A DNA stretch of 64,000 bases from JBOGXA01 sp050694175 (GTDB taxonomy: Bacteria; Actinomycetota; CADDZG01; WHSQ01). The stretch is taken from positions 33,031 through 97,030 of the forward strand of contig JBOGXA010000013.1 of assembly GCA_050694175.1 (NCBI GenBank), written 5' to 3'. The position numbers and the translations under genes were made by a program. This document shows, in pieces, positions 51,772 through 60,363 of the stretch (position 1 is the first letter of the stretch; every line of letters starts with the position of its first letter). Under the pieces are notes generated by a model that searched no databases, was not told the DNA's origin, and was given only the letters and a program-made list of their open reading frames with translations.

Positions 51772-52740
51772 ATGGACCACGATCCCGTCCTCGCCGACCA
51801 AGTGCTGGACCTCATCCTGCCTGCATTGGAGGGCGGAGGGGTCGTCGTCGACGCAACCCTCGGTCGAGGAGGTCATGCACGCCGGCTCCTCGAAGCTGCG
51901 CGTGGCATCGAGCTCATCGGCATCGACCGTGACCCGGAGTCCGTGGCCGCGGCGAGGGCCCACCTCGCCGCGCACGCCCACCGGGTTCGGATCGTTCGTG
52001 ACAACTTCGCGGGCCTCGCGTCCGTGCTGGAACGACTCGGGGTTCCGTCGGTTCGCGGAGTCCTATTCGACCTTGGCGTTTCTTCACCCCAACTTGACGA
52101 GGCGGATCGCGGATTCTCGTTTCGGCACGACGGACCCCTCGACATGCGAATGGACCCCACCGCGCGGCTCACGGCCGACGACGTGGTGAACCGTTATCCG
52201 GAACGCGAGCTCGCGCGCGTGATTCGCCGTTATGGAGAGGAGCGATGGGCACTGCGCGTCGCGCGCTCAATCGTCCGCCGGCGACCAGTCCGATCGACTT
52301 CGGAACTTGCCGCCGTCGTGACCGATGCAATCCCTGCCGCGACGCGCAGGACGGGCGGCCACCCCGCGCGCCGAACTTTTCAGGCCATCCGCATCGAGGT
52401 AAACGACGAGCTTGGATCCCTCGCGAGCGCGTTGCCGGACACGCTCGAGGCTCTCGAGGCGGGAGGTCGCGTTGCGGTCATCTCCTACCACTCGCTCGAG
52501 GATCGGACCGTGAAGCGGTTCTTCGCAGATGCGGCGCGCGGTTGCACGTGCCCCCCGGATTTCCCGGTTTGTCGCTGTGGTGCGAAGGCATCTCTGCGCG
52601 TGCTCACACGCCGGCCGGTGCGACCGGCCGCGCCGGAGATCGAGCGCAATCCGCGGTCGTCCGCGGCGAAGCTTCGTGCGGCAGAGCGGATCGAGCCGCA
52701 AGAATTGACGGAACCGAGCGCGGGACACGCGATCGCATGA
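51772..52740 (+). CDS. rsmH: 16S rRNA m4C1402 methyltransferase RsmH
   Basis: A 322-aa SAM-dependent methyltransferase (MraW): HDPVLADQVLDLIL, SAM motif VVDATLGRGGHARRLLE, IGIDRDPES, GVLFDLGVSSPQLDEADRGF, FQAIRIEVNDELGSL, VISYHSLEDRTVKRFF and the C-terminal cysteine-rich TCPPDFPVCRCG. The ATG at 51772 fits the family N terminus. Its stop overlaps the ftsL start (ATGA). Confidence 0.95.
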   Translation: MDHDPVLADQVLDLILPALEGGGVVVDATLGRGGHARRLLEAARGIELIGIDRDPESVAAARAHLAAHAHRVRIVRDNFAGLASVLERLGVPSVRGVLFDLGVSSPQLDEADRGFSFRHDGPLDMRMDPTARLTADDVVNRYPERELARVIRRYGEERWALRVARSIVRRRPVRSTSELAAVVTDAIPAATRRTGGHPARRTFQAIRIEVNDELGSLASALPDTLEALEAGGRVAVISYHSLEDRTVKRFFADAARGCTCPPDFPVCRCGAKASLRVLTRRPVRPAAPEIERNPRSSAAKLRAAERIEPQELTEPSAGHAIA

Positions 52741-53210
52741 GTGGGCGCAGTGCGGGATCCAAACCGAGCGCGCCGCGCGAAGAGGGGCAACTCAGGGTCG
52801 TGAAGCGGAGGTCTCGCAAGCTCATGGTCCGCCACCGCTCCAGAAGACTTGCTTCGGTCGCCATCATCGGCGGGATCGTCGCCGCGGCCGTTGTCTTCGG
52901 TGTGCTGCTCGAGCAGGTCGTGCTGGCGCAGAGTGCATTCAAAATGTCGCGCGTGCGCGAGCGACTGGCGGTGGCGGAGGAGCGCCATCAGGAACTCCTG
53001 CTTAATGCGGCGAAGCTCGAAAGTTCCGATCGAATCGAGAGGTTTGCACGCGATGAACTCGGTATGGTCGAGCCGGATCCGGGAGACGTGCAGTACCTGA
53101 GCGCAGACATCGTGCGCCGGGGCCGGCGAGGCGTCGCGGTCACAGCCCCGGCGCACGCGACCGAGGGCGGGGCACCGGCATCCGGCTCGGTCGCGGCCGG
53201 AGGCCCGTGA
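52737..53210 (+). CDS. ftsL: cell division protein FtsL
   Basis: A 157-aa bitopic protein: a basic cytoplasmic tail (about 1-38), one membrane helix (about 39-63), then a coiled coil (about 64-100, SRVRERLAVAEERHQELLLN) and the RIERFARDELGMVEPDPGDV segment typical of FtsL/DivIC-like proteins. It should form the FtsQLB-type complex activating FtsW/FtsI. It overlaps rsmH by 4 bp and is followed by ftsI after 1 bp. Confidence 0.9.
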   Translation: MSGRSAGSKPSAPREEGQLRVVKRRSRKLMVRHRSRRLASVAIIGGIVAAAVVFGVLLEQVVLAQSAFKMSRVRERLAVAEERHQELLLNAAKLESSDRIERFARDELGMVEPDPGDVQYLSADIVRRGRRGVAVTAPAHATEGGAPASGSVAAGGP

Positions 53211-53211
53211 G

Positions 53212-55098
53212 TTGGGGCCGAGGGTGCCCGCCTCGAGAGCGCGCAGGGGGTCGAAACGACGTTCGGCCCCTTCTGTTAGGCGAAGACCGGCGACCCGGAG
53301 TCCGGCGCGCCGGGCCCACCTGAGGGTCGTGCGCCCGCGCCGGACCCCCCGGCGCCCGTCGAGGCTCCCCCATCGGACGGTGTGGGTTCTGGCGGTCTTG
53401 ATCCTTGCGTTCGTCGGGATGGGCGTTCGCCTCGTCGCTCTCCAGGTCGTCGAATTCCCGCGTTACTCCCGGCTGGCGGCAGCGCAGCGTCAACGGGAGG
53501 TCGTCTTTCCCGCGCCCCGAGGCACGATCTTCGATCGGAACGGCGAGTCGCTCGCCATCACCGTCCAGCTGCGGACCGTTTGGGCCGACCCGACACAGAT
53601 TGGAGACGTCGACGCCACCGCGAGGAAGCTGAGCGCGTATCTCGACGAGCCCCCCCCGTCGATCGCGCGCAAGCTTGTGGGTGGCGTGCCCGGCGACGAG
53701 TTCGAATACGTGGCGCGCCAGATCGATCCCAAGCTGGCCGGGAGAGTGGAGGCGCTCGGCCTGCCCGGTATCCATACGTCGCCCGAGCCCAAGCGGATCT
53801 ATCCATCCGACCGGCTCGGTTCTCACGTGCTCGGCTTCGTGAATGCGGACGGAGAGGCGCTGGCCGGAATCGAGTTCGAATTCGATCAGATCCTGAGAGG
53901 GCGGCCGGGGCGGATGTCACTCGAGCAAGATCCCTCCGGGCGTCCCCTGCCTCAGGCCGAGTTCGTCTACGAGCGCGCCAGGCCGGGTAGGTCACTGTTT
54001 CTGACGGTCGACAGCGATCTGCAGCGGTTCACGGAGCTGGCACTCGCCGATGCGGTTCGCAAGTACGGCGCAATTGGTGGGAGCGCGATCATCATGAGAG
54101 CGCGCACCGGTGAGATCCTCGCGATGGCGAGCGAGCCGGGCTTCAATCCGAATCTCTTCAACAAGTACTCGGACGAAGAGCGTCGGAACCTCGCAGTGGG
54201 GTTCAACTACGAGCCCGGCTCATCGTTCAAGCTGGTCACGGCCGCAGCCGTCCTCGAAGAGAACCTCGTCACGCCCAGAACGTCCTTCGACGTCCCCGAT
54301 GAGATGCAGATCGCAGATCGAGTGATCCACGATTCGCACTCTCATGCGGCGGAGTCGATGACGGTTACCGAGATCATCGAGCAGTCCTCGAACGTCGGAA
54401 CGGTGAAGCTCGGCCTCGAACTCGGAGCCGATCGCCTCGACAAGTGGGTCCGGAGGTTCGGATTCGGGTCCAAGACCGGGCTCGATCTGCCGGGCGAGGA
54501 GAAGGGGATCGTGATCGACCGCGACGACTGGTACGGCTCGACGATCGGTAACGTGCCGTTGGGACAGGGGGTCGCGGTGACGCAACTTCAGATGGCGGCG
54601 GCGTACGGTGTCCTCGCCAACCGCGGGATGTGGGTGGAACCGAAACTCGTCTATTCGACCATGGAGGCGGACGGTGACGTCATTGCATCCCCCCAGCCGG
54701 CCCGGCGCCGGGTGCTGTCGCGCCGTACCGCGGACGAGATGATCGAGATCCTGACGGGCGTGGTCTCGGACGGCACGGGGATTCTCGCCCAGATCCCCGG
54801 CTATCAGATCGCCGGCAAGACGGGGACCGCCCAGAAGCCCCTTCCAACGGGCGGATACGGCAACTCGCACATCGCCTCTTTCGCCGGCATCGCGCCGGCC
54901 CGCCGTCCGGCCATCGTCGTTCTCGTAACCCTCGACGAGCCGCACCCCGAATGGGGTGGTTCGACCGCCGCCCCGACGTTCAAGGTCATCACCGAGTACG
55001 CGCTCCGCTACCTGGGCGTACCGCCGACCACGAACGCGGCCAGGGCGGTCGAGGCAATCGAGCAGGAGCAGGCCGAGGAGCCGTTGCCCCACGACTAG
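53212..55098 (+). CDS. ftsI: peptidoglycan D,D-transpeptidase FtsI (class B PBP)
   Basis: A 628-aa class B penicillin-binding protein: an Arg-rich cytoplasmic tail (1-55), one helix (about 58-78), a pedestal domain with APRGTIFDRNGESLA, and a transpeptidase domain with the three catalytic boxes SSFK (EPGSSFKLVT), SSN (EQSSNVG) and KTG (GKTGTAQ). The TTG at 53212 is supported by GGAGG 8 nt upstream; a GTG at 53224 is an alternative. There is no PASTA domain. It cross-links septal peptidoglycan. Confidence 0.93.
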   Translation: MGPRVPASRARRGSKRRSAPSVRRRPATRSPARRAHLRVVRPRRTPRRPSRLPHRTVWVLAVLILAFVGMGVRLVALQVVEFPRYSRLAAAQRQREVVFPAPRGTIFDRNGESLAITVQLRTVWADPTQIGDVDATARKLSAYLDEPPPSIARKLVGGVPGDEFEYVARQIDPKLAGRVEALGLPGIHTSPEPKRIYPSDRLGSHVLGFVNADGEALAGIEFEFDQILRGRPGRMSLEQDPSGRPLPQAEFVYERARPGRSLFLTVDSDLQRFTELALADAVRKYGAIGGSAIIMRARTGEILAMASEPGFNPNLFNKYSDEERRNLAVGFNYEPGSSFKLVTAAAVLEENLVTPRTSFDVPDEMQIADRVIHDSHSHAAESMTVTEIIEQSSNVGTVKLGLELGADRLDKWVRRFGFGSKTGLDLPGEEKGIVIDRDDWYGSTIGNVPLGQGVAVTQLQMAAAYGVLANRGMWVEPKLVYSTMEADGDVIASPQPARRRVLSRRTADEMIEILTGVVSDGTGILAQIPGYQIAGKTGTAQKPLPTGGYGNSHIASFAGIAPARRPAIVVLVTLDEPHPEWGGSTAAPTFKVITEYALRYLGVPPTTNAARAVEAIEQEQAEEPLPHD

Positions 55099-55105
55099 CA
55101 TCGCG

Positions 55106-56614
55106 ATGATGAACCGCAGCCGAGAAAGCACCGCGTCGCTGAGCACGCTGGCCACTGCCGCCGGCGAGCTTGTCGCGCGCATCGACGGAGACCCGGCGAC
55201 GGCCGTGGCGGGGCTTTCGCTCGACTCGCGCGCCGTGGCGCGCGGGGACTTGTTCTTCTGCGTGCCGGGAGCGACCGCCGACGGTCACGCCTTTGCCGGC
55301 GACGCGGCGGCGGCCGGAGCGGCGGCGCTGTGTGTCGAGCGGGCGACCGGGGTGGGTGTGCCGGAGATCGTCGTTTCCGATGTCCGCCGCGCCATGGGTC
55401 GGATGGCGGCGTCCTTTTACGGCCGACCCGCAGATGAGCTGTTGACCCTCGGGGTTACCGGAACGAACGGTAAGACCACCACTGCGTTCCTCCTCGAGGC
55501 GATTCTTACGGCCGCCGGACGCCGCCCGGGGCTCATCGGAACTGTCTACACGCGCTGGGACAGCACAACGATGGCGGGAGTACGAACGACTCCGGAGTCC
55601 CTCCATCTACAGGCGATTCTTGCGGACATGCTTGCGGATGGCATCGACTCGGTAGCGATGGAGGTCACGAGCCACGGGCTCACCTTGCATCGCGTCGAGG
55701 GAGTGCGCTTCGATGCGGCCGCGTTCACGAACCTGTCGCAGGATCACCTCGACTTCCACCCGTCGATGGAGGACTACTACGAAGCAAAGCTCTCGCTATT
55801 CGATCCCGCGCGCCTCGATCGGGGAGCGGTGAACATCGACGACGCTTACGGCCGCCGCCTTGCAGAGGAATCGCCGGTCGAGATGCTGTCGTTTGGGCTG
55901 GCCGGCGATGCCGACGTGCGGGCGGACGACATCGGGCTGGGCCCCCACGGCAGCCGCTTCCTTCTGCTCTCTCCCGCGGGAGAGGCGAAGATCGAGACGT
56001 CGCTTGCCGGCGCGTTCAACCTGTCGAACTGCCTCGCCGCGGCGGCGACTGCTCTGCAGGCTGGGATCGGCATCGACGCGATCGCGTCCGGCCTCGCGTC
56101 TCTTCAGGCCGTGCCCGGGCGCTTCGAATCGGTCGACGAGGGCCAGCCGTTCGCGGTCGTCGTCGACTATGCGCACACGCCCGACTCCCTCGACAACGTC
56201 CTGGGTGCCGCCGGCGACCTCGTGTCGGGTCGCGACGGCCGGATCATCTGTGTCTTCGGCTGCGGGGGTGATCGCGACCGATCGAAGAGACCGTTAATGG
56301 GCGCGGTCGTCGCGGAGAGGGCGGACTACGTCGTCGTGACATCGGACAATCCCCGGAGTGAGGAGCCGGCTGCGATCATCGAGGACATCGTCGGCGGGGT
56401 GCGCTCCCGGCGCCGCGAGGGCCCGGACGCGGTCATCGTCGATCGCGCCGATGCGATCTCTCACGCGCTCGGCATCGCGGGCCCGGGGGACGCAGTCGTC
56501 ATTGCGGGAAAGGGGCATGAGACCGGGCAGCAGTTCAAAGCCGAGATCGTGCCGTTCGACGACCGAGTAGTGGCGCGCGCAGCGCTGAACTATCTGGGCT
56601 GGATTCACGCGTGA
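55106..56614 (+). CDS. murE: UDP-MurNAc-tripeptide synthetase MurE (meso-DAP type)
   Basis: A 502-aa Mur ligase: N-terminal UDP-binding domain, ATP loop GVTGTNGKTTTAFLLEAI, EVTSHGL, the carbamylated-lysine region YYEAKLSLF, VDYAHTPDSLDNVL and the substrate motif SDNPRSEEP. DNPR selects meso-diaminopimelate, so the organism probably has a DAP-type wall. The start is the first of two adjacent ATGs. Its stop overlaps the mraY GTG, so murF, which normally follows murE, is absent here. Confidence 0.94.
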   Translation: MMNRSRESTASLSTLATAAGELVARIDGDPATAVAGLSLDSRAVARGDLFFCVPGATADGHAFAGDAAAAGAAALCVERATGVGVPEIVVSDVRRAMGRMAASFYGRPADELLTLGVTGTNGKTTTAFLLEAILTAAGRRPGLIGTVYTRWDSTTMAGVRTTPESLHLQAILADMLADGIDSVAMEVTSHGLTLHRVEGVRFDAAAFTNLSQDHLDFHPSMEDYYEAKLSLFDPARLDRGAVNIDDAYGRRLAEESPVEMLSFGLAGDADVRADDIGLGPHGSRFLLLSPAGEAKIETSLAGAFNLSNCLAAAATALQAGIGIDAIASGLASLQAVPGRFESVDEGQPFAVVVDYAHTPDSLDNVLGAAGDLVSGRDGRIICVFGCGGDRDRSKRPLMGAVVAERADYVVVTSDNPRSEEPAAIIEDIVGGVRSRRREGPDAVIVDRADAISHALGIAGPGDAVVIAGKGHETGQQFKAEIVPFDDRVVARAALNYLGWIHA

Positions 56615-57654
56615 TCGGCATCACGATCGCCGCGATCGTTGGGCTCGGTGTATCGCTGCTATGCACACCCCTTGCGGTTAAGAGCTTCCGCCGGCGCGGG
56701 TGGGGTCAACTGATCCGCGAGGAGGGTCCCAAGGCCCACTACGAGAAGCGCGGCACGCCGACGATGGGGGGAGTAGTGATCATGGCCGGCGCAGTGGCCG
56801 GGTACGTCGCGGGACACATCGGTCGCGACGGTCTTGTGCCCCCCCGGGACAGCGGCCTCCTCGCGATAGGCACTATCGTTGCCCTCGGTAGCCTCGGCTT
56901 CGTCGACGACTTCATCAAGATCCGGAAGTCACGCAACCTCGGGCTGCAGAGCCGGGCGAAGTTCCTCGGACAGGCTGCAATCGCGCTTGTATTCGGTGTC
57001 CTCGCGGTCGAGGTCGTGAAGGTCGGGACCGATGTGTCCTTCTTCCGCTCGACGAAGATCGACCTTGGCCTGTTCTTCTACCTGTGGGTGTTCGTCATGA
57101 TCGCGGCCGCGTCGAACGGCGTGAACCTGACCGATGGGCTCGATGGTTTGGCCGTGGGCTCCTCCGCCCCCGTCTTCGGCGCGTTCGTTGTGATCGCCTT
57201 CTGGCAGTTTCGCCACCAGGGTTTCTACGATATCGCCGTCGCCGGTTCGGATCCCTTCGATCTCGCCTTGGTGGCTGCGGCCCTGTTCGGAGCGTGCGCG
57301 GGGTTCCTATGGTGGAACACGGCGCCGGCCAAGATCTTCATGGGCGACACGGGGTCGTTGATGCTCGGAGGCTCCATGGCCGTGCTGGCCATACTTCTCA
57401 ATATCCAGTTGCTGCTGATCGTGATGGGCGGTCTCTACGTGGTCGAGACGCTGTCGGTGATCCTCCAGGTTGCGGTTTTCAAGCGGACGCGCAAACGGAT
57501 CTTCTTGATGGCCCCCATCCATCACCACTTCGAGCTGGCCGGATGGCCCGAGTTCACCGTGATCGTCCGCTTCTGGGTTCTGTCCGGCCTCTCGGTCGCC
57601 TTCGGGCTCGGGCTCTTCTACGCGGATTTCCTGGGCAAGGGCGGGCTCCCGTGA
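56611..57654 (+). CDS. mraY: phospho-MurNAc-pentapeptide transferase MraY
   Basis: A 347-aa ten-helix enzyme: GPKAHYEKRGTPTMGG, GFVDDFIKIRKSRNLGL (catalytic Asp pair), NLTDGLDGLAVGSS, FMGDTGSLMLGG and LMAPIHHHFEL are the family signatures. It makes lipid I by transferring phospho-MurNAc-pentapeptide to undecaprenyl phosphate. The GTG start overlaps murE and the stop overlaps murD (GTGA). Confidence 0.96.
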   Translation: MIGITIAAIVGLGVSLLCTPLAVKSFRRRGWGQLIREEGPKAHYEKRGTPTMGGVVIMAGAVAGYVAGHIGRDGLVPPRDSGLLAIGTIVALGSLGFVDDFIKIRKSRNLGLQSRAKFLGQAAIALVFGVLAVEVVKVGTDVSFFRSTKIDLGLFFYLWVFVMIAAASNGVNLTDGLDGLAVGSSAPVFGAFVVIAFWQFRHQGFYDIAVAGSDPFDLALVAAALFGACAGFLWWNTAPAKIFMGDTGSLMLGGSMAVLAILLNIQLLLIVMGGLYVVETLSVILQVAVFKRTRKRIFLMAPIHHHFELAGWPEFTVIVRFWVLSGLSVAFGLGLFYADFLGKGGLP

Positions 57655-59039
57655 GCGGGAAGGGAGCAAACGAGAACGACTGGAAAGGCGTGCGCGTCGT
57701 GGTCGTCGGGCTGGGAGCGAGCGGATCTGCGGCGGCGCGCGCGCTTGTTACCCGCGGCGCAGCCGTACGTGTAACCGAATCCGCCTCGGGTCCGATCATC
57801 GAGGAGCGCGCCCGCGCACTCGAGGGGCTCGGGATCGTGGTCGAGACGGGGGGCCACGATCTGGATCTCTTGGACGCCGACCTGGCAGTTGTCAGCCCGG
57901 GGATCGCGCCGACCGCAGAAGTCATCGCGGCCCTGCGCTCACGAAGCATCGAACTGATAAGCGAGATCGAGCTCGCCTACCGGCTGAGCTCGTGCGATTT
58001 CCTCGCGGTCACCGGCACGAACGGCAAGACCACGACGACGAGCCTGCTGGCGGAGATGCTGGCCGAGGGTGGGATCGCGTCTGTGGCGGGTGGCAACATC
58101 GGCCTTCCCCTGATCGAAGCGGTATCCAGGATCCCGGCGGGCGGGGCTGTGGCCACCGAGGTATCGAGTTTCCAGCTCGCCGCGATCAGGGATTTCAAGG
58201 CGCGCATTGCAGTCATCCTGAATATCGCCGAGGACCACACCGACTGGCACGGAACGAGCGACGCGTACGCCGCGGCCAAGGCACGCATCATCGAGAACCA
58301 GGGCCCGGACGACATCCTCGTTTTCAACACCGAGGACCGGCGCGTGTCCGAGATCGCGACGGCGGCTCCCGGCCGCGTGCTCCCCTTCTCTGCAGCGCGC
58401 GCCCCGACCGACGGGATCGGCATCGACGCAAGCCATGTCGTGTGGCGCGGCTCGAAGCTGTTGGAGATCGACGAGGTCCGCCTCCCGGGCCGCGCCGGTC
58501 TCGAAGACACGGTGGCTGCGGCAGGCGCCGCGCTTGAGTACGGAGTCGAGGAGCGCGCGGTGATACAAGCGATCAAATCGTTCCGGCCTCTTCCCCACAG
58601 GCTGGAGATCGTTTCGGAGTTCGGGGGGGTCACGTACATCGATGATTCCAAAGCGACCAATCCCCACGCGACCCTTGCTGCCGTCGGCGGTTTGAAGGAC
58701 GTGGTGCTGATAGCTGGCGGCCGCAGCAAGGGGATCGACCTGATGCCGCTGGCCGGAACCGTCCCTCCTGTGCGCGCGGTGATTGCAATCGGCGAGGCGG
58801 CAGACGAAGTGGCCAAGGTCTTTGAGGGTCTTGTCCCGGTCGAACGCGCCGCCGACATGCGAGCGGCCGTGCGATCGGCGAGCGGTCACGCTGTTCCGTC
58901 AGGATCCGTCTTACTTTCCCCCGGATGTGCGAGCCTGGACATGTACGAGAGCTACGCGGCGCGCGGCGAGGCGTTCGCGCGCGCCGTTCGCGAGCTGCCG
59001 GCCTTAGAGACAGGGGATGACCGCAATGGCGACGCGTAG
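57651..59039 (+). CDS. murD: UDP-MurNAc-alanine:D-glutamate ligase MurD
   Basis: A 462-aa Mur ligase: Rossmann-like N terminus VVVVGLGASGSAAARAL, ATP loop AVTGTNGKTTTTSLLAEML, GGNIGLPL, EVSSFQL, NIAEDHTDWHGT, PHRLEIVSEFGGVTYIDDSKATNPHAT and SPGCASLDMY. The GTG at 57651 overlaps the mraY stop. The 3' end overlaps the ftsW start by about 14 bp. Confidence 0.95.
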   Translation: MSGKGANENDWKGVRVVVVGLGASGSAAARALVTRGAAVRVTESASGPIIEERARALEGLGIVVETGGHDLDLLDADLAVVSPGIAPTAEVIAALRSRSIELISEIELAYRLSSCDFLAVTGTNGKTTTTSLLAEMLAEGGIASVAGGNIGLPLIEAVSRIPAGGAVATEVSSFQLAAIRDFKARIAVILNIAEDHTDWHGTSDAYAAAKARIIENQGPDDILVFNTEDRRVSEIATAAPGRVLPFSAARAPTDGIGIDASHVVWRGSKLLEIDEVRLPGRAGLEDTVAAAGAALEYGVEERAVIQAIKSFRPLPHRLEIVSEFGGVTYIDDSKATNPHATLAAVGGLKDVVLIAGGRSKGIDLMPLAGTVPPVRAVIAIGEAADEVAKVFEGLVPVERAADMRAAVRSASGHAVPSGSVLLSPGCASLDMYESYAARGEAFARAVRELPALETGDDRNGDA

Positions 59040-60363
59040 CAGTGCGCTCGGACGGGCAACGACCCGGCGGCGCACGGACTCCTCGACACCCGCAGCCGCT
59101 CTGCGCCCCGGACACCCCGGTGTCCTTCTGTCCATCGTCGTGGCGGCACTCGTGCTTCTCGGGCTCGTGATGATCTTGTCCGCGAGCTCGGTCTCGTCAT
59201 TTGCTACCTACGGGTCATCGTTCCTGTTCTTCAAACGTCAGCTCATCTGGGCCGCCATCGGGCTTGTGGTCTTCGTGTTCTTTGTTCGCACCGACTACCG
59301 GCGCCTGCGCGGGTGGGGCTACGTGGGTTATGCGCTTGCAGCCGGCCTGCTTCTTGTGGTCCTCATCCCCGGGGTCGGTGTGAGCGCCGGGGGCAGTGCG
59401 CGCTGGCTCAGTGCCGGGCCCCTGTCATTCCAACCGTCTGAGGTAGCGAAGCTCGCACTCGTGTTGTTTGCTGCGGACGTCTTCTCTCGCAAGAGAGAGG
59501 AGAGGTTCGATTCGCTCGCTCACACCGCCGTGCCTTTGCTTCCTGCCCTCGCCGTGATCGCCACCCTTGTGATGCTGCAACCCGACCTCGGGACGACACT
59601 CATGCTGGGTGCGATCGGCCTGGGGCTTCTTTTCGTCGCCGGTGCACCGATGCGCTACATGATCCCGATCTACGCTGCCGGTGCCGCACTGGCGAGCGCG
59701 GCGGCGTTTGCCGAGCCGTACCGTCGAGCCCGGGTCCTCGCCTTTCTCAATCCCTGGGCAGACCCTTACAACACCGGCTACCAAACGATCCAGTCACTCG
59801 TGGCAATGGGATCGGGCGGATGGTTTGGAGTGGGCCTCGGAGCGAGTCGCCAGAAGTGGCTCTATGTGCCGAACGCGCACACCGACTTCATCTACGCGAT
59901 CCTCGGTGAGGAAACGGGGTTACTCGGCAGTCTCGTCGTGCTCGGGCTGTTCTTGTTCCTAGCATGCCTCGGCGTCCGCACTGCGCGCCGGGCGCCGGAT
60001 CGTTTCGGGTCGGTCGTCGCGGCCGGCATCACGATCTGGATAGCGACACAGGCACTGACAAACATGGGAGCGGTGACGGGAGTGCTCCCGATCACGGGCG
60101 TGCCGCTCCCGCTCGTCTCGTTCGGGGGCACGTCGCTCGTCGTCTCGCTCGCCGCCATGGGCGTGCTCATCAATATCGCTCATCGCGGAGAGCTCGCCGC
60201 AGCCGGGCGCGGGCGCCCCCGGAGGAAGCGACCCGCGGCGAGAAAACTATCCCCGCCGTCGGACGCGACAGTCGTTCGTTCGCCGACAGCGGGGCGAGTG
60301 CCGCGCCCGGCGGAAGGGCATCCCACATCCGCCCGCGGCGGATCCAGGCCGAGGAGGCGGTGA
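59026..60363 (+). CDS. ftsW: septal peptidoglycan glycosyltransferase FtsW (SEDS)
   Basis: A 445-aa ten-helix SEDS protein: SARWLSAGPLSFQPSEVAKL, MLQPDLGTTLML, NAHTDFIYAILGEETGLLG and ITGVPLPLVSFGGTSLV are signatures; the catalytic Asp follows QP. The ATG at 59026 has GGGGA at proper distance; the ATG at 59017 does not. The basic cytoplasmic C-terminal tail (about 385-445) contains 26 codons of the dispersed stem-loop element. It polymerises septal glycan together with FtsI. Confidence 0.94.
   Translation: MATRSSALGRATTRRRTDSSTPAAALRPGHPGVLLSIVVAALVLLGLVMILSASSVSSFATYGSSFLFFKRQLIWAAIGLVVFVFFVRTDYRRLRGWGYVGYALAAGLLLVVLIPGVGVSAGGSARWLSAGPLSFQPSEVAKLALVLFAADVFSRKREERFDSLAHTAVPLLPALAVIATLVMLQPDLGTTLMLGAIGLGLLFVAGAPMRYMIPIYAAGAALASAAAFAEPYRRARVLAFLNPWADPYNTGYQTIQSLVAMGSGGWFGVGLGASRQKWLYVPNAHTDFIYAILGEETGLLGSLVVLGLFLFLACLGVRTARRAPDRFGSVVAAGITIWIATQALTNMGAVTGVLPITGVPLPLVSFGGTSLVVSLAAMGVLINIAHRGELAAAGRGRPRRKRPAARKLSPPSDATVVRSPTAGRVPRPAEGHPTSARGGSRPRRR
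60240..60317 (+). repeat. dispersed stem-loop element, copy F (in ftsW)
   Basis: A 78-nt copy in sense with ftsW but in a reading frame shifted by one base relative to copies H and M. It begins GAGAAAACTATCC and has CCGCGCCCGGCGG near its end, so the terminal hairpin is kept with a changed loop. CCCCGC and TCGG in the left half pair with CCGA and GCGGGG in the right half. 56 of 78 positions equal copy H. It is the most diverged at its last four bases. Confidence 0.7.
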
